A stretch of DNA of 34,711 nt from Rhizobiales bacterium PAR1 (GCA_002256205.1 NKIW01000011.1:74055-108765); one strand, 5' to 3'. Positions 25,338-33,023 are shown, numbered from the stretch's first letter. A program made the numbers and translations. The notes: generated by a model not told the origin, from the letters alone.

Positions 25338-26033
25338 TCAGGCCGTGAGCGTGCGAACGGCTTCCTGCCCGGCGCGCTCGATATGCACCCTTGCGGCCTT
25401 CCGCGCGGCCTCGGCGTCGCCTGCCAGCACTGCCTGGGCAATGGCGTTGTGCCCGTCCCACGACACCTTGCGGTGATTGTAAATCGAGAGCGCCTTACCC
25501 ATCGAGCGCCGGAAATGCGGCCAGAGCGGCGCAATCGCCTCTGAAATCACGGCACTACCACAAAGCCGATAAAGGCAGAGGTGGAACTCGACATCCGCGA
25601 GGATGCAATCAAGCACCGAAGTGTCCGCACCGATTGTGCCCCCAAACTCAATCAGGTGTTTGAGCCGATCAAGGTCAGCAGGATTGGCATGGTCGGCCTT
25701 GACCGCAGCCGCCGCGCGCGCCGCCACCAACCCTTCGATCTCGGTGCGGAGGTCATAAAGGTCGCGCAGCCGGACAAGATCGACCGGCGCGACGACCAGC
25801 CCCTTGCGCCCGGTTTCGGTCGCAAGCCCCGTCGCCTTGAGGCGATGGAGCGCATGGCTGACCGGCTGGCGCGAGACCATCAGTTGCTCGGCGAGATCGC
25901 GCTGATTGAGACGCGCGCCGGGCGGCAGCTTGTCGGTCGCGATGGCATCAACCAGCCGCTCGTAGATCGTATCCGTCAGCGAGCGATGGAGATCGACCGG
26001 CATGAGCTTTTCGGTCGAAGAACCTACGATCAT
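25338..26033 (-). CDS. GntR family regulator with FCD effector domain
   Basis: A 231-residue FadR-subfamily regulator. The winged helix-turn-helix covers about residues 14-75 (LVDAIATDKLPPGARLNQRDLAEQLMVSRQPVSHALHRL), followed by the all-helical FCD domain with its metal-binding histidines (DVEFHLCLYRLCGS near 145, DGHNAIAQAV near 195, ARKAARVHIERAG at the end). The ATG at 26033 has GGAGG 7 bases ahead. It is the gene downstream of the zinc alcohol dehydrogenase, and the perfect palindrome upstream of that enzyme is a plausible operator for it. Confidence 0.92.
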   Translation of the reverse strand: MIVGSSTEKLMPVDLHRSLTDTIYERLVDAIATDKLPPGARLNQRDLAEQLMVSRQPVSHALHRLKATGLATETGRKGLVVAPVDLVRLRDLYDLRTEIEGLVAARAAAAVKADHANPADLDRLKHLIEFGGTIGADTSVLDCILADVEFHLCLYRLCGSAVISEAIAPLWPHFRRSMGKALSIYNHRKVSWDGHNAIAQAVLAGDAEAARKAARVHIERAGQEAVRTLTA

Positions 26034-26060
26034 CACTGCGCCTCCGAAACCCGACATGAA

Positions 26061-26084
26061 GACGGCGGGGTCTTGCCCGCCGTC
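26061..26084. terminator. GC-rich hairpin between alcohol dehydrogenase and GntR genes
   Basis: GACGGCGGG, a 6-base loop, CCCGCCGTC: perfect 9-base stem between the two minus-strand genes. A smaller CCCTTT/AAAGGG hairpin at 26106-26120 directly follows the dehydrogenase stop. Neither is followed by a T-run, so partial termination or mRNA protection is as likely as full termination. Confidence 0.45.
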
Positions 26085-26121
26085 ACTCGCATAAGCCGGG
26101 ACTTACCCTTTTGGAAAGGGC

Positions 26122-27279
26122 TTAATCCACGAGCTCCGGCCAAGGGATAATGGTGGATTTGACCGTCTTCATCGCCATCGCATCCGCCACCGCACGGGTC
26201 ACGCCATCCTCGGTGAAAGGGTAGAGCGTCTGCATATCGAGCCATGGGTACTTGTTGCGGGTCTTGTAGAGCATATCGACACCAAGCGGCAGATCGTTCG
26301 CGGTGAAGGCCCAGGAGCCAAGCACGTTCAAATCCTTGGTGCAGATGCGGTGCCAGTTGGTCATGATCGAGCCGGCATCTGTGAACTGACCCATTTCGAC
26401 ATAAGTCCCGCCATCGCGCAGGAATTCGATGCCTTCCGGCCCTGCCGTCGGATGGCCGGAGCAATCCACGACAAGATCGGCCCCGAACCCGCCGACGATA
26501 TCGCGCACACGTCTAATGCGCTCATCGGCGGTTTTGTAATCCTCGATATTCACGGTTGCCTCAGCACCGAACCTGCGCGCGAGTGCGAGGCGCGGCTCTT
26601 CTGGCGCACCGACGCAGATCACGCGGCCCGCGCCCATTTCCTGCGCGGCGGCGACCGCGAGAATGCCGATCGGGCCGGAACCCTGAATGACCACCGTATC
26701 GCCCCAGCTGAAACCACCAGCGTTCTTCGCCCGGTTGATCGAGCGGATCGCCGAAGTGAGTGGTTCAGAGAGAGCACCAAGGCGCAGCGACATGTCATCG
26801 GGCAGCTTGTAGATCTTGGTGCCCGGCAACATGTCGAGGTCGACATAGACATATTCGGCCCAGCCGCCCCAGAGGTGCGGCGCCTTGTCGAAGCCGAGAT
26901 AGCGCCCGTAATAGACCGGCGTGAGGCACTTGTTCGCCGTCTGCGGGTAGTGGAGACAATAATCACACGAGCCGCAGGGCATCAGCGGCGGAATCATGAT
27001 CTTGGAGCCGACTTCGAGCGGCTTGCCCATGAAATCGCACTTCAGCTCCGACCCCTTCTCGACGATCACGCCGCCGATTTCATGCCCGAGGGTGAAGGGC
27101 CACGGCAGGGGCTTGGGCCAATGGCCCTTGAGGATGTGCTGATCCGTGCCGCAGACGCCGCAAGCGCCAATCTTGATCAGCGCGGCCTTCTTCGGAACTT
27201 CCGGCCAGCGGACGGTTTCAATCTTGGGCTTGGCGCCCGGTCCGGCAAAAGTTGCAACGCGAATATCCGGCTTGGCCAT
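26122..27279 (-). CDS. Zinc-dependent alcohol dehydrogenase (MDR family)
   Basis: A 385-residue medium-chain dehydrogenase. Catalytic zinc ligands are C43 (GVCGTD) and H66-E67 (GHEIGG). The structural zinc lobe has all four cysteines (C102, C105, C108, C118). The nucleotide fold has VIQGSGPIGILAVAAA. The pattern is closer to threonine/sorbitol/aryl-alcohol-type enzymes than to ethanol dehydrogenase, but the substrate is open. An upstream in-frame start at 27369 would run through a palindrome; 27279 has GGGAGGG at good spacing and a normal N-terminus. It probably forms a unit with the GntR regulator downstream. Confidence 0.92.
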   Translation of the reverse strand: MAKPDIRVATFAGPGAKPKIETVRWPEVPKKAALIKIGACGVCGTDQHILKGHWPKPLPWPFTLGHEIGGVIVEKGSELKCDFMGKPLEVGSKIMIPPLMPCGSCDYCLHYPQTANKCLTPVYYGRYLGFDKAPHLWGGWAEYVYVDLDMLPGTKIYKLPDDMSLRLGALSEPLTSAIRSINRAKNAGGFSWGDTVVIQGSGPIGILAVAAAQEMGAGRVICVGAPEEPRLALARRFGAEATVNIEDYKTADERIRRVRDIVGGFGADLVVDCSGHPTAGPEGIEFLRDGGTYVEMGQFTDAGSIMTNWHRICTKDLNVLGSWAFTANDLPLGVDMLYKTRNKYPWLDMQTLYPFTEDGVTRAVADAMAMKTVKSTIIPWPELVD

Positions 27280-27344
27280 GTTTCCCTCCCAAGGTTCCCT
27301 CTGGAGATGACCGTGCGGTTCGGCCTTTGCTCTCCTGATCGGAA

Positions 27345-27375
27345 TGACTTTTGGAATTCGGAATTCCAAAAGTCA
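27345..27375. promoter_or_regulatory. Perfect 31-bp palindrome, candidate GntR operator
   Basis: TGACTTTTGGAATTC, a single central G, GAATTCCAAAAGTCA: both 15-base arms match perfectly. It lies 65 bases upstream of the alcohol dehydrogenase start, where the regulator's operator or promoter would be. A one-base loop and no T-run argue against a terminator. The core TTGGAAT..ATTCCAA is a plausible GntR/FCD target, which is inference. Confidence 0.6.
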
Positions 27376-27377
27376 AT

Positions 27378-27581
27378 TCACAATAGTGAAACCACCCTGC
27401 GACAGCATCGACTCGCGGAAGAGTCACCGCCGCTTGGGGTCGCCCCGCGCATCATGATCGCGACTTTGGTGATGTCGAGGTTCGCGCCGCTGACCTCTTC
27501 CGGCATGATGATATTGAGCCAGCCATATTTCCCCTCGAGATTGTCATGCTCGATGGGATTTCCTGGCCAGAAGGCCGCCTC
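27378..27581 (-). pseudogene. Coding-like remnant directly after the CurA-like gene
   Basis: After the CurA-like stop the same minus frame stays open for 67 codons. The first 46 (FWPGNPIEHDNLEGKYGW through NIIMPEEVSGANLDITKV to MMRG) look like real protein, with G/C at most third positions; the rest does not. There is no start codon at the front. It is best read as the surviving piece of a deleted gene. I do not recognise the family. Confidence 0.4.
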
Positions 27582-28613
27582 TCATCCGATGTAAATGATC
27601 TTTTTGCCATTGTTTTCGCCGGCATAGAGCGCAGCGATGGCACCAGGTGCGGTCGCAATGTCGTCCGAGACATCAAGCTCGTAGGTCACCTTGCCAGCGT
27701 TAAAGAGCCGGGCGAGTTCATCCGCAGCGGTGGCATATTGCGCCATGTAATCGAAGATGATGAAGCCGCTCCAGACGAGGCGTCGCGTCAGGATTTCACG
27801 CTCGTTGCGCGGACCGGTCGGCGGCGGGTTCCACGAACCAATCGAGGCGGTTCCGCATTGGACCACCCGCGCACCCACGGCCAAGCGCCGGAGCGCCGTA
27901 TCGAGAATCGAACCGCCGGTATTGTCGAAGAACACATTGACGCCATTGGGCGCCACCTTGGCGATCTCGGCATCAAGGTCCGCGCTCTTGTAGTTGATCG
28001 CGACATCATAGCCAAAGCGCGCCCGGCAGCGTTCAACCTTGTCGTCCGAACCGGTGAGACCAATCGTGCGGCACCCCAGACTCTTGCCGATCTGCCCGAC
28101 GAGGCTACCGACCGAGCCGGCAGCGGTCGAGACCAGAAGAGTATCGCCCGGTTTGGGGCGCCCGAGTTCGGTCAGCGCGAGGTAGGCTGTCGTACCGGCG
28201 ATCCCGATCAGCGCGAGAAAACCGGCGAGCGGGATATCCTGCGTTGCGCGGTGAATTACCTGCTTTTCGGTGGCGACGACATAATCCTGCCAGCCAAACC
28301 AGCCATAGAGGAAGTCACCGGGCTTGTAGTCCGCGTGCTGGCTCTCGACCACGACGCCGATGGTCAGCGCGCGCATCGGCCCGCCGAGCGGCACGGGGGC
28401 GGAGTAATTCGCCTCCGCCGAGGCCCAGCCGCGCTGCGCCGGGTCCACCGAGAGGTAGATGTTGCGCAGGAGGAATTCGCCAGCGCCGGGCTTCGGAACC
28501 GCCGAGGTCGCCAGCGCGAAATCACTCGCCTGCGGTACGCCCTCGGGACGCTTGGCGAGCAGGACCTGCCGGTTTTCGCTCCGAAGGGAATAGGCCGGGA
28601 TATCTCTGGGCAT
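27582..28613 (-). CDS. NADP-dependent oxidoreductase, CurA/leukotriene-B4-reductase-like
   Basis: A 343-residue zinc-free medium-chain reductase. It has the family's N-terminal LAKRPEGVPQASDFAL and SVDPAQRGW segments, the cofactor site VSTAAGSVGSLVGQIGK (AAGSVG at 164-169) and the FFDNTGGSILDTALRRL stretch. Relatives reduce conjugated C=C bonds of enones and curcumin. Its start is 9 bases after the broken CitE/BKACE gene with GGAAAG ahead. The natural substrate is unknown; the neighbouring CoA-ester genes suggest an acyl or keto compound. Confidence 0.9.
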   Translation of the reverse strand: MPRDIPAYSLRSENRQVLLAKRPEGVPQASDFALATSAVPKPGAGEFLLRNIYLSVDPAQRGWASAEANYSAPVPLGGPMRALTIGVVVESQHADYKPGDFLYGWFGWQDYVVATEKQVIHRATQDIPLAGFLALIGIAGTTAYLALTELGRPKPGDTLLVSTAAGSVGSLVGQIGKSLGCRTIGLTGSDDKVERCRARFGYDVAINYKSADLDAEIAKVAPNGVNVFFDNTGGSILDTALRRLAVGARVVQCGTASIGSWNPPPTGPRNEREILTRRLVWSGFIIFDYMAQYATAADELARLFNAGKVTYELDVSDDIATAPGAIAALYAGENNGKKIIYIG

Positions 28614-28622
28614 CGTCTTTCC

Positions 28623-29661
28623 TCAAATCGCGGTGTTGTTGGCGCCCTTGGTACCAAGCATGCGGCGGGCATCATCTGGAGTGGCGGCTTCGAGCGAGAG
28701 TTCGGAAAGGATGCGCTTGATCTTGGCAACCTGATCCGCGTTCGAAGGTGCAAGCTGGCCGCGCCCGAGATAGAGATTGTCCTCCAGCCCGACGCGGACA
28801 TTGCCACCGAGTATCGCACCCATCGTCACGAACGGGAACTGGTGCCGCCCTGCCGCAAGGATCGAAAGGTAATAATCGTTGCCGAACAGGCGATCCGCCG
28901 TCGCCTTCATGTGCATGAGGTTTTCCGGCTCCGGCCCAATACCGCCGAGAATGCCGAAAATCGACTGCACGAAGAACGGCGGCTTGATAATGCCGCGATC
29001 CGCGAAATGCGCGAGATTATAGAGATGGCCGACATCGTACATCTTCCCGTCGATGCCGATGACGCCGATGCCAGGCGCGGAGGCAAAGGCCGCAACAACT
29101 TGCTCGGCATGAGCGATATCCGCCGCGGATGGCGTAAAGACCTCATTGATCGCCGCCACCTGATTGGGATGGATCGCGATCCGCCCGGTGAAGCCTTCGC
29201 GACAGGCCTCAGCGCATAGAGGCGGGGGAGGGGCGTCTCCGGATAGGCGCTGAGCGCAAAAGGATCACGCGCTGTTTCGGTCGCTACTGGCATCAGCTTG
29301 ATCGATTTGGTGATCCCATCGCGCAGTTCCAGCGCGTGCAGGAAATGGCTGAGAGTTGCCAGCTCGGAGGGGTGGTTGACCTTCGGCACGACGATGCCAT
29401 CCGGCCCCGCGCGAACGACAGCCACGAGATCCTCGAGGCCGCCGTCACTGATCGGGTTCGGCCGCACCCAAAGTTCGGGTGAGCGCATGCCACTGGGACG
29501 AGCGGCGATATACTCCCACACCAGATCGCGCGCGAGCGCCTTGCGTGAAGGCGCCACAGAATCCTCGATATCGAGGATCAGCGCATCCGCACCCGAGGCG
29601 TCGCCCTTGGCGAGTTTGCCTTCGTTGTGCCGGGGACAAATAGGAACGAGCGAATCGTCAT
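28623..29661 (-). pseudogene. Broken CitE-like CoA-ester lyase joined to the C-terminal half of a BKACE-type enzyme
   Basis: The gene starts at 29661 (MTIRSFLFVPG, ATGA overlap with the MaoC gene) and shows a CitE/HpcH citrate-lyase-beta pattern, NEGKLAKGDASGADALILDI and ETARDPF. Three lesions follow. First, a base is missing after codon 11 (29628/29629), shifting the frame. Second, near 29210 the text jumps from PRLYAL to EACREGF with another frameshift; in CitE relatives a WGAEDL-containing stretch of roughly 80 residues lies between. Third, at about 29039-29022 the CitE end (IGIDGKM) runs into YDVGHLYNLAHFADRG and then GGNVRVGLEDNLYLGRGQ, the C-terminal half of a beta-keto-acid cleavage enzyme (DUF849/BKACE). 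The BKACE N-terminal half with its zinc histidines is gone. Neither enzyme should be active. Confidence 0.75.
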
Positions 29662-30116
29662 GCTTTGGGACGCTTGCGCTGGAGGCCGCTGCGCTTGCAA
29701 TGGGCGACCAAATCGCCGTGCTGGTTATACGCCCGGTGAAGGAAGGTCACGATGCCCTGCTCGGGCCGCGAACGGCTTTCCTTCAACTCGATCACTTCGG
29801 TTTCCACGCGCACGGTATCGCCATGAAAAAGCGGCTTGGGGAAACGCACTTCATCCCAACCGAGATTCGCGACCGCCGTACCCAAAGTCGTGTCGCCTAC
29901 CGAGATTCCGACCATAAGGCCGAGAGTAAAGGCGCTGTTGACGAGCCTTTGGCCGAATTCGGTCTGGGTTCGGCAATATTCCTCGTCTAGGTGCAGATAG
30001 GCCGGGTTATGCGTCACAGCGCTGAACCACACGTTATCCGCCTCGGTGATGGTGCGCCGGATCTCGTGCTTGAACACCTGCCCGACCTTCATCTCGTCAA
30101 AATAAACGCCAGCCAT
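29658..30116 (-). CDS. MaoC-like dehydratase/hydratase
   Basis: A 152-residue hot-dog-fold protein. The hydratase motif region is AVTHNPAYLHLDEEYC (about 33-48) followed by GQRLVNSAFTLGLMVG, as in MaoC-like enoyl-CoA and mesaconyl-CoA hydratases. Such enzymes hydrate a CoA thioester, and a CitE-type lyase next to them would then cleave the product. The start at 30116 has GGAG upstream, and the end overlaps the broken CitE gene by ATGA. Because the partner lyase is disrupted, the pathway is probably no longer complete here. The 60 bases upstream are AT-rich, with a TTGGT half-site near 30155-30159. Confidence 0.88.
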   Translation of the reverse strand: MAGVYFDEMKVGQVFKHEIRRTITEADNVWFSAVTHNPAYLHLDEEYCRTQTEFGQRLVNSAFTLGLMVGISVGDTTLGTAVANLGWDEVRFPKPLFHGDTVRVETEVIELKESRSRPEQGIVTFLHRAYNQHGDLVAHCKRSGLQRKRPKA

Positions 30117-30239
30117 GCGCGCCTTGCTCCTTCTTTATTTTATCGATTGTTTTATTGGTCTGATAATTTAGTTGATCCGCCGTGTTGAGTCCTTTATGAC
30201 GGCTGCAACAGTCTAGACATAAAGACCGCAGGGACGCAC

Positions 30240-30660
30240 CAGCTTGGACGGCCAATTGACATCTCAAAGCGCAACGGCGTTCGGCGGCGGTTCGACTCGC
30301 ACCCCACGCACGACGAGTTGCGCAACTGGTTCGAAGCCACCACCGGCGGCACAGTCTCTTCCTGGCAGCAGATATCCGGCGACAACCGCTGCTGGTCCTT
30401 CGCGGTGGATGTCGTGGGGGGGGGACGCCGGCATCCCTTCCACGCTTTATCTGCGCTATCAGCCGCCGCGTCCGCCTCCGGCAGAGCCTTATACGGTCTG
30501 GCGCGAGGCCAAATTCTACGCGGCGCTGGCGGCCGTGCTCGGCGCGCCGCCAATCTCGGTTGAAGCGGGCAAGATGGCGATCCTCGAAGCCGTCCGGGCG
30601 AGCACTCTGCCCTTCGCTGAAGCCATTCGATATTTTGTGCGCTGTGTCGCACTTGAATCC
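30240..30660 (+). pseudogene. Decayed composite: phosphotransferase-like N-terminus and Gfo/Idh-like C-terminus
   Basis: Two plus-strand frames join at a run of nine Gs (30416-30424). The first reads FDSHPTHDELRNWFEATTGG and SWQQISGDNRCWSFAVDV; past the run the other frame continues GIPSTLYLRYQPPRPPPAEP and YTVWREAKFYAAL. Together these resemble the start of aminoglycoside-phosphotransferase-fold proteins. The next segment, LGAPPISVEAGKMAILEAV, looks instead like the C-terminus of Gfo/Idh/MocA dehydrogenases. Neither part has a full domain or an ATG start. The domain calls are by resemblance only. Confidence 0.45.
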
Positions 30661-30737
30661 CAATTGGCCGCATCCGCTTCCGGCGGGCTTGCTGGCAGAA
30701 CCTTTCCTCCTCTTGAAGAAGCCTGGAACCGATAAAA

Positions 30738-30839
30738 CCTGCCTTCGATGTGAGCCCCTTCACACCGAAGGGCGATCATTTCCACACCGATGTGATGTCG
30801 GATCGCTGGTGGGAAACGACGAATTACGCATTTCAATAA
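30738..30839 (+). pseudogene. C-terminal gene remnant of unknown family
   Basis: In a third plus frame, 33 codons read KPAFDVSPFTPKGDHFH, then TDVMSDRWWETTNYAFQ and TAA. The text is protein-like and ends in a proper stop, but the frame is blocked upstream at 30716 and has no start. It looks like the tail of a lost gene. I do not recognise the family. Confidence 0.35.
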
Positions 30840-30861
30840 GACATGACCTGTCCTAGTTGAA

Positions 30862-30873
30862 TTGGTTCACCAA
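30862..30873. promoter_or_regulatory. TTGGT-TC-ACCAA dyad, candidate GntR operator
   Basis: Perfect 5-base arms with a 2-base centre, about 48 bases upstream of the GntR/FCD start. A related TGG-A-CCA lies at 30883-30889. FCD-type GntR regulators often bind TGGTnnnACCA-like sites, so autoregulation is plausible though the spacer is shorter than usual. Confidence 0.4.
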
Positions 30874-30920
30874 AAACGTATTTGGACCAGAATGCGGACC
30901 ATGGCTTTGGGAGACGAGAG

Positions 30921-31664
30921 ATGACGCTGAACCCGGATTCGCTGATTGCGCCCGTAATTGTCCCCAAGGCGTCGGATATTCTGGCCGCACGCCTTCGCGA
31001 GATCATCGTGCAGGGGCGTTTCGCGCCGGGGGATTTCCTGCCGACCGAGCGCGAACTCGTCGCTGAAACCAAGCTGAGCCGCACCTCCGTGCGGGACGCG
31101 CTCCGGGTTCTCGAAGCCGATGGGTTGATCACCACAAAAGTCGGTCGCTCCGGTGGTTCAATGGTCACGCTGCCGGGGCGCGCATCGGTCGCTCGCTCGG
31201 TCGAACTCTTTGTGCGCACCCACGGCGTGCGGCTAGAATCGCTGCTCGAATGCCGGGTCGCGGTTGAACCCACGCTAGCCGCGCTTGCCGCCAAGCGCCG
31301 GACCAAGGCGCAGCTTGAGAACATCGAGGCGATCCACGAGCGCTTCATCGTCTCGGTCGATAATGTGACGGAATACAAGCGCATCAACCTCGATTGGCAC
31401 CTCGCCATCGCTGTCGCGAGCGGCAACGAACCCCTGATGGCGCTGATGGAAGCGATTTCCGCGCCGATCCGTGACGCGATGGATTACCAGCATGTGACAA
31501 CGCCCGAACTGCGCGCACTCGCGGTGAAAGCGCATACAGCGATCCTGAAGGCGATCCAGGATCAAGATGCCGACGCCGCCTTCAAGCGTATGGACCGGCA
31601 CGTCAGTGGCTATCGGGATATCGCGGTGCAGCCGGACCAACTCGCCAAAGCGGCCCAAGAATAG
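30921..31664 (+). CDS. GntR family regulator with FCD effector domain
   Basis: A 247-residue FadR-subfamily regulator. The winged helix-turn-helix is at about 16-85 (FAPGDFLPTERELVAETKLSRTSVRDALRVLEADGLI), followed by the FCD helical bundle with its metal-site histidines (NLDWHLAIAVASGN, VKAHTAILKAI, MDRHVSGY). The ATG at 30921 is preceded by GGGAGACGAGAG; an earlier in-frame start at 30882 would overlap the candidate operator. The SDR gene it probably regulated starts 31 bases downstream but is truncated. Confidence 0.92.
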   Translation: MTLNPDSLIAPVIVPKASDILAARLREIIVQGRFAPGDFLPTERELVAETKLSRTSVRDALRVLEADGLITTKVGRSGGSMVTLPGRASVARSVELFVRTHGVRLESLLECRVAVEPTLAALAAKRRTKAQLENIEAIHERFIVSVDNVTEYKRINLDWHLAIAVASGNEPLMALMEAISAPIRDAMDYQHVTTPELRALAVKAHTAILKAIQDQDADAAFKRMDRHVSGYRDIAVQPDQLAKAAQE

Positions 31665-31695
31665 TCATCCGATCTTTCTGACCAAAGAGGGACCC

Positions 31696-31959
31696 ATGCA
31701 ACGTTTCAACGGCAAAATGGTCCTGATCACGGGCGCGGCGGGTGGCATTGGCAAGGTCACGGCCAAACGCGCCATACGCGCCATACGCGATCTTGTGGTC
31801 GAAGTTCTGCGGGAAAAGCGGGCAGGGGTCGAAGATCCGTTCTCCCTGGCGAATGTCACGCCGATCTTGCGCACGGTGCCGGGCCGGGTGTTCCCAACCC
31901 AGCCGCCCGACCGGCGTTCCGCGAAATCAAACTCAGCGCGATCAACCCCGGCACGCTGA
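31696..31959 (+). pseudogene. Truncated SDR dehydrogenase (N-terminus only)
   Basis: A strong AGAGGG and ATG open MQRFNGKMVLITGAAGGIGK, the cofactor-binding start of an SDR enzyme, but the SDR text ends after about 25 residues. The frame then passes through a 9-base tandem duplication (CCATACGCG at 31772-31780 and 31781-31789) and continues to a stop at 31959 with unrelated text; no YxxxK motif follows. It was probably the second gene of the GntR operon, cut by deletion. Bases 31960-32034 hold no gene I can support. Confidence 0.6.
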
Positions 31960-32034
31960 CCGCCTGTTGTGGAACAAACCGAAAGGGTTCTACGGCATAT
32001 TTATTTCCCGGATTGCACCTTATTGTTCGGTGAC

Positions 32035-32925
32035 ATGAAAAAATATCTCTCAAATGTCATTTTGCTCGTTCTGTCCTTCATCCTTGCCGGTGCCGGATTC
32101 TACGCGTTTTCGATCTATGGCAAACGCCATACTCCCGAAGGGATGGCAGTAAGCGGGGAGAAAGCCAGCGCGATTGAATCGGCGAATCCGACGCAACCGG
32201 ATCGCCAGACGGCGCGGGATCTCCTGATTTTGAAGCCAATTCCATTTGGGACAGGAAATGATTGGCAAAACAGGGAATTCCCGGTGGGTTCCTTCTCTGA
32301 AGCCGCCACGCCAGGGCCAGCGCTGCGGGCTGATCCCCCCGTGGGAGAGCGTGCCCCTGTGATCGAGCCGGGCGCCATTTCTTTCAATTGCTCCGCGATC
32401 CCCGCCGTCAAAACAGTAAGCCTGTTGCAAGCGTACCGGGGCGGGCTGATCGAGATCAACGAAAAGGAAGAAAACGCTGACAAGATCGTGACTGCGTCTT
32501 TGGATTGGACTGTTGCCTGTCCACAATCCGGCGGCGCAAAAGCACTTGTCGTGAGTTCAACCCTGAGACTTGCGGGATATGAGCCCATCGCATTGTCTCT
32601 TGATTATCAGGTCATCGGAAAGAGCGTTCAACTGCGTGAGGCGGGCGTTTCGTTCGGCCCATCCGCAGCAAAATCCTTTGTCTTCAACGGTCTTGAATTC
32701 CGGCAGACCGGTCTGAGATACGGTACGACCGTGCGTGCGGAAATCGACATCTCGAAGCCCGGCGCCACAAGGTTCAGATTGGCGAACGCGAACGAGCCTA
32801 TGGCAAGGGAGAGCGCACTTGTAACCCTCAACGCGCAATGGGTGGATTTCCCGATGCTGCTCGGCAACCGGAAGTTCGTTCTCGCGATTGAACTGCCGGT
32901 TCCACGGACCCTTATACCGGAATGA
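32035..32925 (+). CDS. Hypothetical membrane-anchored protein
   Basis: A 296-residue protein I do not recognise. Residues 1 to about 27 (MKKYLSNVILLVLSFILAGAG) form an uncleaved anchor or signal peptide. A low-complexity, proline/alanine-rich linker follows to about residue 100, then a globular region with beta-strand-like text and two cysteines (in FNCSAIPAV and VACPQSG) about 50 residues apart that could form a disulfide in the periplasm. The ribosome site is weak (GGTGAC). It sits alone on the plus strand between a decayed region and the M16 peptidase pair. Codon use looks less G/C-biased at third positions than its neighbours, which may indicate transfer or low expression. Confidence 0.7.
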   Translation: MKKYLSNVILLVLSFILAGAGFYAFSIYGKRHTPEGMAVSGEKASAIESANPTQPDRQTARDLLILKPIPFGTGNDWQNREFPVGSFSEAATPGPALRADPPVGERAPVIEPGAISFNCSAIPAVKTVSLLQAYRGGLIEINEKEENADKIVTASLDWTVACPQSGGAKALVVSSTLRLAGYEPIALSLDYQVIGKSVQLREAGVSFGPSAAKSFVFNGLEFRQTGLRYGTTVRAEIDISKPGATRFRLANANEPMARESALVTLNAQWVDFPMLLGNRKFVLAIELPVPRTLIPE

Positions 32926-33023
32926 AAAAGGTTGCGGTCGTGCACGGGCTGGCCATCGAAACGCTGGAGCAGGACCTGCTCGAGGTCCTCAATCATAGGC
33001 CGCAAGCCAACATTACCCGCGCG

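Noticed and set aside
27345-27375. Reading the 31-bp palindrome as an intrinsic terminator
   Set aside because: The centre is one base, no T-run follows on either strand, and it lies upstream of a start codon rather than after a stop.
27546-29219. A 557-codon plus-strand open frame
   Set aside because: It lies antisense to the CurA-like gene and the CitE/BKACE pseudogene, which carry clear family motifs on the minus strand.
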